Shown piece after piece: positions 1-9,549 of a DNA stretch of 64,000 nucleotides. This DNA is from Prescottella sp. R16 (GTDB lineage Bacteria; Actinomycetota; Actinomycetes; Mycobacteriales; Mycobacteriaceae): the NCBI RefSeq assembly GCF_030656875.1, contig NZ_CP130943.1:4154001-4218000 (forward strand). The letters run 5' to 3'. The notes under the pieces are model-generated. The model ran no database searches. It was not told the DNA's origin and was given only the letters and a program-made list of their open reading frames with translations. Numbering within the stretch: position 1 is the stretch's first letter; each line of letters starts with the position of its first letter. Both the position numbers and the translations under genes were made by a program.

Positions 1-236
1 GGCAACTCGGCGCGCACTGCCTCGACCATCTCCGGGAAGTACCGGGCCAGGTCCTTGCCGCCGCGGGAGCCGAACACGACGTCGTCGCCGTCCCGGAACA
101 CGATGGCGCGGAAACCGTCCCACTTCGGTTCGTACGACCACACGGGTGCGTCGGCAGGTTGTTCGGGCACTCCGGACGCGGCCTTGGCCAGCATCGGCTG
201 CAGGGGTGGCGCGATCGGCAGATCCACGGGGTCCAT
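1..236 (-). CDS. ligC: ATP-dependent DNA ligase, LigC type (amino-terminal part)
   Basis: Only the first 78 codons are in the window; the gene runs off the left edge. ATP-dependent ligases seal nicked DNA through a lysyl-AMP intermediate, and LigC-type enzymes of actinobacteria are thought to act in repair. The visible protein holds the adenylation motif KWDGFR at residues 38-43, with Lys38 as the expected nucleophile, preceded by an N-terminus of the form PPLQPMLAK that is typical of the LigC branch; RYFPE near residue 68 also matches. The ATG is the only good start. It lies downstream of osmC, from which it is separated by a strong hairpin, so it is probably transcribed on its own. Confidence 0.85.
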   Translation of the reverse strand, partial: MDPVDLPIAPPLQPMLAKAASGVPEQPADAPVWSYEPKWDGFRAIVFRDGDDVVFGSRGGKDLARYFPEMVEAVRAEL

Positions 237-268
237 AGTGACACCCGATCGCCGCGTTCGCGCGGGTT

Positions 269-299
269 CGACGCGGCCCGGCGTCGCCGGGCCGCGTCG
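269..299 (-). terminator. Intrinsic-type hairpin after the osmC-like gene
   Basis: A perfect 13-bp GC-rich inverted repeat (269-281 with 287-299) encloses a 5-nt loop, just past the stop codon of the OsmC-family gene and before the ligase start. No U-tract follows, as is common in high-GC actinobacteria. Confidence 0.7.
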
Positions 300-306
300 G
301 GATCGA

Positions 307-831
307 TCAGCCCGCGGACGGGGTCTCGAGCACCGAGACGACCGGCGTCGGGTTACGGGTCAGGTCCAGCACCGGGCAGTGCGTCTCGGCGGCCGCGTGC
401 AGTTCCAGGTAGCGCTCCCGTGATTCCGGGCCGGTGACGGTCACGACGACACGCACCTCCCCGAAGCCGGGACGCACAGCGTCGTCGAACCCGAAGAAGC
501 CACGGACGTCGAGGTCGCCCTCGGCGCGGGCCTTGATGTCGTCGACCCGGATGCCGAGGCGCTCGGCCCAGAACCGGTAGGTCACCACGTGGCAGGACAG
601 CAGCGACGCCAGGTAGTACTCGACGGGGTTGGGGGCGGTGTTGTCACCACCGAGGGCCGGCGGCTCGTCGACCTCGATCGCGTACTTGCCCAGCGAGACG
701 GTGCTGGCGACCGCGTCGTGCGCCCGGGCCGAGGCCCGGAAGACGACGTGCGCCTTGCCGGCGTCCTGCGCCACCGCATCGGCGGTGGCGGAGACGACGG
801 CGGAGAGACGGGAGACGGAAGCTGTGGTCAT
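307..831 (-). CDS. OsmC/Ohr-family protein (organic hydroperoxide or thiol-linked redox)
   Basis: This 174-residue cytoplasmic protein has the OsmC fold signature. Cys80 sits in the NPVEYYLASLLSC segment and Cys152 in HCPV; these are the two redox cysteines by which OsmC/Ohr proteins reduce hydroperoxides. Length is slightly above the usual 140-150 residues because of an extra N-terminal stretch of about 25 residues. The ATG at 831 has a weak AGGG about 8 bases upstream. The gene is preceded by a short leaderless cysteine-rich reading frame and a stable hairpin, so its expression may respond to cysteine supply, which suits a thiol-dependent enzyme. It could instead be a general OsmC-like protein without peroxidase activity. 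Confidence 0.85.
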   Translation of the reverse strand: MTTASVSRLSAVVSATADAVAQDAGKAHVVFRASARAHDAVASTVSLGKYAIEVDEPPALGGDNTAPNPVEYYLASLLSCHVVTYRFWAERLGIRVDDIKARAEGDLDVRGFFGFDDAVRPGFGEVRVVVTVTGPESRERYLELHAAAETHCPVLDLTRNPTPVVSVLETPSAG

Positions 832-860
832 GAGAGAACCCTGTCGTTCGTGTGGGGATT

Positions 861-882
861 CCGGGCAGGAGGAACTGCCCGG
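861..882 (-). promoter_or_regulatory. Hairpin between the cysteine-rich leader peptide and osmC
   Basis: A perfect 8-bp stem (CCGGGCAG/CTGCCCGG) with a 6-nt loop lies 27 bases after the leader-peptide stop and 29 bases before the osmC start. Its place fits an attenuator-like element that responds to ribosome stalling in the leader, or a weak terminator. The regulatory role is inference. Confidence 0.5.
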
Positions 883-909
883 CGAAATGGTCGTCGGGGC
901 CGATCGGGG

Positions 910-1002
910 TCAGCGACAACCGCAGGTACACACGAGCGCGAAATCGACGTGGCGACGCCGCGTCAGCAGCGCCCCTGAGTCGATCGCGCGAGGTTCGGTC
1001 AC
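910..1002 (-). CDS. Leaderless cysteine-rich leader peptide (uORF) upstream of osmC
   Basis: A 30-codon reading frame starts with GTG exactly 6 bases after a TACAGT -10 box and ends in the residues VCTCGCR followed by a stop. Three of the last six residues are Cys (UGU, UGC, UGU codons). Mycobacteria have leaderless short reading frames with clustered Cys codons near the end that act as cysteine-responsive attenuators of sulfur-related operons; the layout here (leaderless GTG, terminal Cys cluster, hairpin, then a thiol-redox gene) is the same. The peptide itself probably has no function; its translation rate would be the signal. The reading frame and promoter box are seen directly; the regulatory role is inferred from that family. 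Confidence 0.65.
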   Translation of the reverse strand: MTEPRAIDSGALLTRRRHVDFALVCTCGCR

Positions 1003-1008
1003 GCCGAG

Positions 1009-1014
1009 ACTGTA
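1009..1014 (-). promoter_or_regulatory. -10 box of the leader-osmC transcript
   Basis: TACAGT on the minus strand lies 6 bases before the GTG of the cysteine-rich leader peptide, which places the transcription start at or next to that codon. The -35 region, overlapping the end of the corA-type gene, is poorly conserved. Confidence 0.5.
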
Positions 1015-1029
1015 GCCCGTCGCCGCCCC

Positions 1030-2181
1030 CTACAACCAGCCGCGCCGCTTGAAGACGGTGTGGAGACCGAAGCAGGTGAGGAACATCAGCGTCAGCGCGA
1101 ACGGGTAGCCACCCGCCCAGTGCAGTTCGGGCATGATGTCGAAGTTCATGCCGTACACGGTGCCGATGAGGGTGGGGGCGAACAGGATTGCGGCCCACGA
1201 CGAGATCTTCTTGATCTCCTCGTTCTGCGCCAGGCTGGCCTGTGTGAGGTTGCGCATCTCCTCGTTCTGCGCCTGCGATACGAGGGTGGCGTTGACGGTG
1301 AGGATGTTGGCGAGCAGTGCCCGGAATCCGTCGACGCGTTCGACGACGGTGGTGGCGTGGTCGGTGACGTCGCGCAGGTATTTCTGCAGCTCCGCGTCGG
1401 TCTGGTATTTGTCGAAGCCTGCCGACAGCGCCCGCAGCATCCCCAGCAGCGGCTTGGTGGCGCGCTGGAATTCGATGACCTCACGGGAGAGTTCGTAGAT
1501 ACGTCGCGACACCCTCGGATCGCCGCTGAACACTTCGGTCTCGATCTCGTCGATGTCGTTCTGCAGCCCGGCGACGACGGGTGCGTAGCCGTCGACGACG
1601 GCGTCGAGGATCGCGTACAGCACGGCTTCGGGGCCGAGTTGCAGCAGCTCCGGCTCGTGCTCCATGCGCGTGCGCACGTTCGACAGGTCCGGTGACTCGC
1701 TGTGCCGGACGGTGAGCACGAACGTGGGGCCGCAGAAGATGTGCAGCTCCCCGAAGTCGACGGATTCGGATTCGTCGAGGTAGCGGGCGGCGCGCAGCAC
1801 CACGAACAGGGTGTCGCCGTAGCGTTCCAGTTTGGGCCGCTGGTGTGCGACGATCGCGTCCTCGACGGCGAGCTCGTGGAGGTCCAATTGTTTTGCGGCG
1901 GCATGTAGTTGAGCGTCGTCGGGGCGGTACAGCCCGATCCACGCCATGGACGACGGATCGGGCAGGCTCGCGAGGGCGTCCGCCAGGGTCGTGGGCGACG
2001 AGATACGACGGCCGCCCCGGTAGACGGCACTGTTCACGACGCTCGATTCGACGGCGACGGAGGACGGCGGTACCGGGCCGGGCTGCCGGGGGGCCATCGA
2101 ATGCTCCGGCGACACGGTGTCGTCGGCGGTGCCGGCGGAACGCCGGGGCAGGATCGAGCGGATCGGACGCTTGTCGAGCAT
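1030..2181 (-). CDS. CorA-family divalent cation (Mg2+/Co2+) transporter
   Basis: A 383-residue protein of the CorA family, which forms pentameric inner-membrane channels for Mg2+ and related ions. The C-terminus has the two expected membrane helices, the first ending at the selectivity motif YGMN (GMN at about 344-346), the second followed by the basic tail KRRGWL. The long acidic N-terminal domain is cytoplasmic. The ATG at 2181 is preferred over a GTG 39 bases upstream because neither has a strong ribosome site and it gives the usual length. The gene stands alone, with a hairpin-containing leader of about 200 bases upstream that might carry a metal-responsive element. Confidence 0.9.
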   Translation of the reverse strand: MLDKRPIRSILPRRSAGTADDTVSPEHSMAPRQPGPVPPSSVAVESSVVNSAVYRGGRRISSPTTLADALASLPDPSSMAWIGLYRPDDAQLHAAAKQLDLHELAVEDAIVAHQRPKLERYGDTLFVVLRAARYLDESESVDFGELHIFCGPTFVLTVRHSESPDLSNVRTRMEHEPELLQLGPEAVLYAILDAVVDGYAPVVAGLQNDIDEIETEVFSGDPRVSRRIYELSREVIEFQRATKPLLGMLRALSAGFDKYQTDAELQKYLRDVTDHATTVVERVDGFRALLANILTVNATLVSQAQNEEMRNLTQASLAQNEEIKKISSWAAILFAPTLIGTVYGMNFDIMPELHWAGGYPFALTLMFLTCFGLHTVFKRRGWL

Positions 2182-2297
2182 GCGAGTACTGCTTTCGGGA
2201 AGGCCCACGGACCGGAACACGCCACACGGTCGCGGACACCAGTCGACGCACCGCCGGGGAAGGCGGCGCAGATTGTCCGGTATTTCAGCTGGTACTC

Positions 2298-2330
2298 GGA
2301 GGTTGGCTACTCATGACTAGCCCCACCTCC
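2298..2330 (-). promoter_or_regulatory. Stem-loop in the corA leader region
   Basis: On the minus strand GGAGGT pairs with ACCTCC and GGCTA with TAGCC around an 8-nt loop, an 11-bp interrupted stem about 120 bases upstream of the corA-type start. It lacks the conserved M-box sequences, so any link to Mg2+ sensing is speculative; it might also end transcription of the small reading frame upstream. Confidence 0.3.
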
Positions 2331-2422
2331 TCTTCCTCGGCATCCCGCAGATGCGGCGGGCACGCATTCGACACGAACGACGACACACTACTCCGCGGCC
2401 CTCGGCGGCGACAACCGCGGTA

Positions 2423-2554
2423 TCAGCCGATGCGTTCCATCTCCGGCAGGTAGCGTGCCGAGTTCGCGACGTACGTCGCCACGCCCCGCCGGATCCCGTC
2501 CGCGAACTCGTCCGGATTCGTATGCAGCACAACGGTTGTCGGCGCGGAGAACAC
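2423..2554 (-). CDS. Possible 43-residue protein of unknown function
   Basis: A short frame beginning at a GTG and ending in YLPEMERIG has the G/C-rich third positions typical of real genes here and a sensible amino-acid mix (a polar middle, DEFADGIRRGVATYVANSA). The start is uncertain: a purine-rich GAAAGG abuts the GTG and is too close to act as a normal ribosome site. It lies downstream of the GntR gene in the same direction, separated by 32 bases. No family is recognised. Confidence 0.3.
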   Translation of the reverse strand: MFSAPTTVVLHTNPDEFADGIRRGVATYVANSARYLPEMERIG

Positions 2555-2586
2555 CTTTCGAACACGGAATGCGCTTCTCGAGGTTT

Positions 2587-3294
2587 CTACCCGGTGTGCG
2601 CCGACCCCTCGGCATCGGCCCGGCGTTCGTGTACCCCGGCGACGAACAGGTCCAGATGACCACACGTGCCGCGCAGGGCGAGCGCCTCGTCTCCCGACGC
2701 GATCCCGTCGACGACGTTCCGGTGATGCCCGGCCCCGAGTTCGGGTTCGTGTACGCCCTCGGTGAAGTCGTAGGTGGCGCGCAGCGGCTCCGAGATTCCG
2801 GCGAACAGTTCGTCGAGGACGGGGTTGTGGGCCGCGGCTACGACCGCGATGTGGAAGGCGAGATCGGCGTCGGCGAACGCAGAGCCGTCCCCGCTGCGGC
2901 CGGTCTCGTTCCGCAGATCGAGAGCCTCGCGCAGGCGCCGGATGTCGTCGTCGGTGCGGCGGGCACACGCGAGCCGCACCGCCTCGAGTTCGAGCGCTCG
3001 GCGGACCTCGTAGACGTGGAGCATCTCCGAGACCGCGACCCGACGGGTGAGGAGTCCTCCGATGTCGGTGCGCGCGCACACGTACGTCCCGTCCCCTCGA
3101 CGGATCTCGAGGATCCCGGTGGAGGTGAGGCACTTGATCGCTTCACGGAGGGTGTTGCGCCCCACGCCGAGGAGGTCGGTCAGTTCGGGCTCGGTGGGGA
3201 TCCGTTCGCCGATCGGCCAGTCGCCCGACGCGATCCGGGCGCGCATCCAGTCCAGCGCCTGCTGGTAAGCCGATTCCCTCTGCACAACCGTCAC
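2587..3294 (-). CDS. GntR-family (FadR/FCD type) transcriptional regulator
   Basis: A 235-residue repressor-type protein with an N-terminal winged helix-turn-helix (about residues 10-75, including IPTEPELTDLLGVGRNTLRE) and a C-terminal all-helical FCD domain that in this family binds a small acid, often with a metal held by Asp and His residues. The GTG start has GAGGAT about 9 bases upstream. It is divergent from an MFS transporter gene, with a perfect 18-bp palindrome between them, so it most likely controls both that transporter and itself. The effector is unknown. Confidence 0.9.
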   Translation of the reverse strand: MTVVQRESAYQQALDWMRARIASGDWPIGERIPTEPELTDLLGVGRNTLREAIKCLTSTGILEIRRGDGTYVCARTDIGGLLTRRVAVSEMLHVYEVRRALELEAVRLACARRTDDDIRRLREALDLRNETGRSGDGSAFADADLAFHIAVVAAAHNPVLDELFAGISEPLRATYDFTEGVHEPELGAGHHRNVVDGIASGDEALALRGTCGHLDLFVAGVHERRADAEGSAHTG

Positions 3295-3340
3295 CGGTTC
3301 ATCCTCACACGAGTCGCCACCCTCACCCAGAATACATAGG

Positions 3341-3358
3341 ACATCCTACGTAGGATGT
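3341..3358. promoter_or_regulatory. Perfect palindromic operator overlapping the MFS gene -10 box
   Basis: ACATCCTACGTAGGATGT is an exact 18-bp palindrome in the GntR/MFS intergenic region. Its right half contains TAGGAT (3351-3356), a -10 box exactly 6 bases before the MFS GTG, so the MFS transcript looks leaderless and a regulator bound here would block RNA polymerase. A partial extra half-site (ATACATAGGA) lies just left of it. Confidence 0.65.
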
Positions 3359-3362
3359 ATTC

Positions 3363-4637
3363 GTGCCGACGACCACCGTACGTTCCCGGACCGCCCCGCA
3401 GGACTCTCCCGACCGCACGCCCCGCTGGCCGACACGCCATTTCCACGGAATCGGGTACGTCCTGGCGATCCTGCTGGTGGGCGCGAACATGCCCACCGCG
3501 CTCTACGGCGTCTACCGTGCGGACTTCGGGTTCAGCCCCGTCACCCAGACAGTGATCTTCGCGGTGTACGCGGCCGCCCTCGTGCCCGCCCTCTTCCTCT
3601 TCGGCCCGCTGTCGGACCGGGTGGGGCGACGCCCGGTTCTGGTGACGGCACTCGTCGTGGGTCTCGCAGGGGCCGGTGTGCTCGCGGTGGCCGACGCGAC
3701 CGCCTGGCTCGTGGTCGGCCGCATTCTCCAGGGCGTGTCGGTGGGAGCCTGCTCGGCGGCCGGGGCGGCGGCCCTACTGGACCATGTACCGGCGCGCGAC
3801 ACCGTGCGCGCCGCCCGCGCGGCGAGTGCGAGCACCGCGGCGGGCGCGGCGCTCGGCCCGCTCCTCGCCGGGGCGGTCGCCGAGTACCTCCCCCACTCCA
3901 CCGTGCTGCCGTACGTTTTCTTCGCCGCGGCCCTGATCCCGGGTATCGTCGCGCTCGCCGCCCTCCCGAAACCGACGGTGTCGGTGCGCCGCGAGCAGAC
4001 CGGCCGCACCCGGCGTCGCCTCGTCGAGGTCCCGCGTCTTCCACGTGAGATCCGAGCGGTGTTCGTCCTGGCGACGCTGCCGGCCGCGATCGCCTGGGCC
4101 ACGGTGGGGTTGTTCCAGTCGGTGGTGCCGTCGTGGATCGCGGAGCTGCTCGGTGTCTCCAACCTGCTGGTGGGCGCTGCGGCCGCCGCGCTCGTGATGG
4201 GGTGTTCGGTGCTGTCGCAGCTGAGCATGCGCGGCGTCGATCCGCTTGTCGCGCAACGTATCGGGCTCGGGGTGATGTTCGCCGGGACGGTGGGACTGCT
4301 CGTCGTCGACCGCATCCCGAGCCTGCCGTTGCTCTTCGTCGTGACAGTGACGGTGGGCATCGGGCACGGCTGGGCCTTCGCGGGCGGTATGCAACGGGTG
4401 AGCGCGGCCGTCGCCGTGCGGGCCCCGGAGTCGAGCGGAGCCGTGCTGGCGGCGTTCTTCACGGTCACGTACATCGGCCTGGGGGTGCCGGCGATCGCGG
4501 CCGGACTCCTCGTCACGTATCAGGGAACCGCGGCAGCAGTTGCGGAGTTCGCGGCGGCCGCAGCGGTTCTGTGCCTGATCGCGTTGGTCTCGAACACGGT
4601 CCGCCGATCCGAGCCGACCGGATCGGCTACGGAATGA
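3363..4637 (+). CDS. Major facilitator superfamily transporter
   Basis: A 424-residue membrane protein with about 12 hydrophobic helices and the MFS loop motif between helices 2 and 3 (GPLSDRVGRRPV, near residues 80-91). Such proteins move small molecules with a proton gradient; the substrate cannot be read from sequence. The GTG start has no ribosome site but lies 6 bases after TAGGAT, so translation is probably leaderless. It faces a GntR regulator across a palindromic operator, which suggests substrate-induced expression. Its last bases overlap the end of the convergent LuxR-type gene. Confidence 0.85.
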   Translation: MPTTTVRSRTAPQDSPDRTPRWPTRHFHGIGYVLAILLVGANMPTALYGVYRADFGFSPVTQTVIFAVYAAALVPALFLFGPLSDRVGRRPVLVTALVVGLAGAGVLAVADATAWLVVGRILQGVSVGACSAAGAAALLDHVPARDTVRAARAASASTAAGAALGPLLAGAVAEYLPHSTVLPYVFFAAALIPGIVALAALPKPTVSVRREQTGRTRRRLVEVPRLPREIRAVFVLATLPAAIAWATVGLFQSVVPSWIAELLGVSNLLVGAAAAALVMGCSVLSQLSMRGVDPLVAQRIGLGVMFAGTVGLLVVDRIPSLPLLFVVTVTVGIGHGWAFAGGMQRVSAAVAVRAPESSGAVLAAFFTVTYIGLGVPAIAAGLLVTYQGTAAAVAEFAAAAAVLCLIALVSNTVRRSEPTGSATE

Positions 4638-5478
4638 GGCCCTGCCGCCGTGCCTCGACGACCGCCTCGTGCCGGCTCCGGACGCCGAGTTTGGTCATGA
4701 TGTTGCGCATGTAGCTCTTGACCGTGTCCAGGCGCAGACCGAGCCGCTGCCCGATCTCGGCGTTGCGGCATCCGAGCGCGACGTGGACGAGCACTTCGAA
4801 CTCGCGGGCCGACAGGGACACCTTCGCCGGTTCGGAACCTCCGGTGGTGAGCACGCGCAGTTTCTTCTCGACCGCTTCGATCTCTGCGGCGAGGCTCAGG
4901 TCGTCGAGTCGGTCGGCGATCGAGCGCAATGCCAGATAGCTCTCGATGATTCCCTCCGACACGCGCGGATCGCGGTGGGCCGCCGGTTCGGCGCGCGCGT
5001 TCTCGATCATCACGAGCCGGCGGTCCACCTCGTCGCGAACCTCGATCTCGTGGGCGAGGCTGCGAGCGGAACGCATCACCGTCTCCGCGACGACGTCACC
5101 GATGGGCAGGTTCGCCCGTAGTCCGCCGTACAGCGTGGCGCGGGTCCTTCCGTGCACCACGACGGGCGCGGCGAAGAGCGACTCGATTCCCTCACTGGCC
5201 ACCTCGTGGTCGTAGTCGTGCGTGATGTGCGGGGAGTTCGCGTAGTCCTGGACCGCGCCGGGGCGCTGTTCCGCCATCACTCGGCCTCCCAGCCCACACG
5301 CACTGTCGATCACGAGGTTCCGCAACATCGTGCCGCGAGTCCCGACGAAGCCGGACAACCGCACACGAGGCCCGTCCGCCACACCTCCGAACATCACCGG
5401 CAGCGATGTGCTGGTGCGCAGGCGTCGGAGCTCGGCGCGGATCGCATCCTCGTCGCTGGGTCTCAGAGTGTCGGTCAT
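4627..5478 (-). CDS. GAF-like/LuxR-type transcriptional regulator
   Basis: A 283-residue protein whose last 65 or so residues form a LuxR-type helix-turn-helix (LSAREFEVLVHVALGCRNAEIGQRL, then VKSYMRNIMTKLGVRSR). The first 170 residues look like a GAF-type sensor domain of the kind found before LuxR domains in regulators of actinobacterial catabolic genes. The ATG at 5478 is chosen from the clear start of the conserved domain; its ribosome site is weak. It is divergent from an acyl-CoA ligase gene with a 192-base shared promoter region, so that ligase is the likely target. The signal is unknown. Confidence 0.85.
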   Translation of the reverse strand: MTDTLRPSDEDAIRAELRRLRTSTSLPVMFGGVADGPRVRLSGFVGTRGTMLRNLVIDSACGLGGRVMAEQRPGAVQDYANSPHITHDYDHEVASEGIESLFAAPVVVHGRTRATLYGGLRANLPIGDVVAETVMRSARSLAHEIEVRDEVDRRLVMIENARAEPAAHRDPRVSEGIIESYLALRSIADRLDDLSLAAEIEAVEKKLRVLTTGGSEPAKVSLSAREFEVLVHVALGCRNAEIGQRLGLRLDTVKSYMRNIMTKLGVRSRHEAVVEARRQGLIP

Positions 5479-5670
5479 CTGTTCGTTCGAAAGGGTCCGG
5501 TCGGTTCTTCGGAAACGGTTCTCGGGTACCCGCTCGGACACCCACTTCAGAGGGTAGTGGGCCGCTCGCGGCACCCCATAGCGTCGACCCGACGGGTTGT
5601 AGCGCCCGTCACAGAAACGCCGGAGACCGGGTGACGCCACAAGTCGCCGAGTCTCGTCACCACCAGCACC

Positions 5671-7287
<1,617 letters not shown>

Positions 7288-7297
7288 TCCGTCACGG

Positions 7298-7328
7298 GAC
7301 GGCCTGCCGGGGCGACCGGCAGGCCGTC
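7298..7328. terminator. Bidirectional hairpin terminator between convergent genes
   Basis: A perfect 13-bp stem (7298-7310 with 7316-7328) and 5-nt loop lie between the ends of the ligase and the double acyl-CoA dehydrogenase, serving both strands. Confidence 0.8.
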
Positions 7329-7336
7329 CGTGCGTC

Positions 7337-9538
7337 TCAGTCGCGCGGCAGCCCGAGCATCCGTTCGGCGATCACGTTGAGCTGCACCTCCGTGGTGCCG
7401 CCGTAGATGGTGGTGGCGCGTCCGGCGATCAGCTGTTCCATCGCCTTGTCGCTGGGCTGTCCGGGGATCGCGACGACCCCGGCCTCCCCCAGTTCGGCGA
7501 CGACGTACTCCGAAATCGACTGCCCCAGGCTCATTCCCAGAAGTTTCCCGACGGACGCGGTGGTGCTCACGTCCGCTCCCGACAGCTGTTTCAGGACGAG
7601 CCGAGCGCCGATGAGGTCGACGGCCTGGCTCTCGACGACGAGTTCCCCGAAGCGGTGCCGCGCGACGGCGCCGAGGTCGCGGCCACGGGCGAACGCGTAG
7701 AGATCGTCGTCGGTGGCGTAGGCCTCGAGTTTCTGGCTGAGCGCCACCCGTTCCCCGGCGAGGGTGGTGCGGGCCACGTGCCAGCCGTCGTTCACGGCCC
7801 CGACGACGTTCGCGTCGGGCACGAACACGTCGTCGAGGAACACCTCGTTGAACAGGGCGGACCCGGTCATCTCCCGCAGCGGGCGCACCGTGATGCCGGG
7901 GGTGGACATGTCGAGGACGAAGTAGGTGATGCCGTCGTGTTTCGGTGCCGCCGGGTCGGTGCGGGCGATGAGCATCGCCCAGTCGGCGAACTGTGCGACG
8001 GTGGTCCAGATCTTCTGCCCGGTGACCTTCCAGCCGCCGTCGACCTTCACGGCCTTCGTGGTGAGCGACGCCAGATCGGAACCCGCCCCGGGTTCGGAGA
8101 ACAGCTGACACCACACGAGGTCGCCGCGCAGGGTCGGCACCGCGAGGTCCTGTTTCTGCTGCTCGGTGCCGTGTGCGACGACGGCCTGTACAGCCCAGCC
8201 GCCCATCAGCAGCTGCGGCATCGCGATGCCCGTGGCCGCGATCTCCTGCGCGATCACGATCTGTTCGAGCGGTCCGGCGCCGCGGCCGTACGGCGTCGGC
8301 AGGTGTGGTTGCACCCAGCCGCCGTCACCGAGGGCGATCAGCTGGTCGTCCTCGTCGTCGATCGCGGCGACCGGGGCCAGTTCGGTACGGACGGCCGCCC
8401 GGATGTCCGACGCCTCCGCCGGCAGTTCGAGTTCGGAGCGGCGGACGACACCGTCGAGCGCGGGGGCGGCGACGCGTTCGATCCGGTCCTCGCGGGTGCC
8501 GAGCAGCCCGCGGATCGCGAGGGCCCGTCGGTAGTACAGGTGGGCGTCGTGTTCCCACGTGAATCCGACACCGCCGTGTACCTGGATGCAGTCCTGCGCG
8601 ACCCGGACGGCGGCATCCGGCACCAGGGCGGCCGCGATGTCGGACGCGAAATCTGCTGTCGCGTCCTGTTTGTCGAGTGCGGACGCGGCGTCCCACACGA
8701 CGGCTCGGGCCTTTTCGAGCTCGATGCCCATGAGCGCGCACTTGTGTTTGACGGCCTGGAACTGCCCGATCGGCCGGCCGAACTGCACCCGGGTCTTCGC
8801 GTACTCGGCTGCGGTCGACACACACCACGACATCACGCCGACGGCCTCGGCGGCGAACACGACGGCCGCGATCGACCGCACCCGCGTTTCCTCGAGTCCG
8901 TCGAGGACGCGTCCGGCGTCGACGACGAGGTCCACCGCCCGCACCCGGGCCGCGCCGCGGAGCACGTCGACGCCGTCCTGTGGATCGACGGTGACGTCGG
9001 CGCGGTCGACGACGACCCACCGCACTGTCTCCCCGATGCGCGCGGGGAGCAGCAGGACGTCCGCGTGCACCCCGGCGGCCACCGCGTCCACGGTTCCGGC
9101 GAGCCGGTAGCCGCCACCGTCCGGGGTCGCGCCCACCGGTGAACCGAGACCTATTGCGGCGGTGCGGGTTCCGTCGAGCAGTCCGGGCAGGACATCGATA
9201 CCGGCCTTGGTGTCGGCGGCAGCCAGGACCGCGACGACGGCCGCAGTCGGCACGAACGGTCCGGGTGCCGCGGTCCGGCCGAGCGCCTCGAGTGCGACGG
9301 CGAGTCCGAGCAGTCCCGCGCCGTGTCCGCCACGATCCTCCGGGACCCCCAGTCGCAGCAGGTCCTGGTCGGCGAGGGCCGTCCAGAACGCCGGCCGCCC
9401 GTCCGCCGCCGGAGCGTCGAGTTCGGCCCGCACCTGCTCACGGGTGATCGACCGTTCCGTGAAGCTGCGGACCGCGTCGGCGAGCGCGGCGTGCTCGTCG
9501 CTCAGGCCGATACCGAGGTCGTACACATGTCGTGGCAC
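7337..9538 (-). CDS. Fused double acyl-CoA dehydrogenase
   Basis: A 733-residue protein made of two acyl-CoA dehydrogenase units in tandem (roughly 1-350 and 351-733), about twice the normal length. The first unit contains the QFGRPIGQFQAVKHK and QVHGGVGFTWEHD segments of ACAD C-terminal domains; the second holds the FAD/substrate segment WCQLFSEPGAGSDLASL and ends with IYGGTTEVQLNVIAERMLGLPR. These enzymes oxidise acyl-CoA to the 2-enoyl-CoA. The GTG at 9538 has GAAAGG 8 bases upstream; the frame stays open further upstream only as an overlap with the SDR gene. It is the last gene of the operon starting at 12,987, and a same-architecture paralog lies at 60,205. Confidence 0.9.
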   Translation of the reverse strand: MPRHVYDLGIGLSDEHAALADAVRSFTERSITREQVRAELDAPAADGRPAFWTALADQDLLRLGVPEDRGGHGAGLLGLAVALEALGRTAAPGPFVPTAAVVAVLAAADTKAGIDVLPGLLDGTRTAAIGLGSPVGATPDGGGYRLAGTVDAVAAGVHADVLLLPARIGETVRWVVVDRADVTVDPQDGVDVLRGAARVRAVDLVVDAGRVLDGLEETRVRSIAAVVFAAEAVGVMSWCVSTAAEYAKTRVQFGRPIGQFQAVKHKCALMGIELEKARAVVWDAASALDKQDATADFASDIAAALVPDAAVRVAQDCIQVHGGVGFTWEHDAHLYYRRALAIRGLLGTREDRIERVAAPALDGVVRRSELELPAEASDIRAAVRTELAPVAAIDDEDDQLIALGDGGWVQPHLPTPYGRGAGPLEQIVIAQEIAATGIAMPQLLMGGWAVQAVVAHGTEQQKQDLAVPTLRGDLVWCQLFSEPGAGSDLASLTTKAVKVDGGWKVTGQKIWTTVAQFADWAMLIARTDPAAPKHDGITYFVLDMSTPGITVRPLREMTGSALFNEVFLDDVFVPDANVVGAVNDGWHVARTTLAGERVALSQKLEAYATDDDLYAFARGRDLGAVARHRFGELVVESQAVDLIGARLVLKQLSGADVSTTASVGKLLGMSLGQSISEYVVAELGEAGVVAIPGQPSDKAMEQLIAGRATTIYGGTTEVQLNVIAERMLGLPRD

Positions 9539-9549
9539 GAGTACACCTT

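Noticed and set aside
2298-2330. M-box magnesium riboswitch before the corA-type gene
   Set aside because: A stem-loop is present but the conserved M-box core sequences are not seen.
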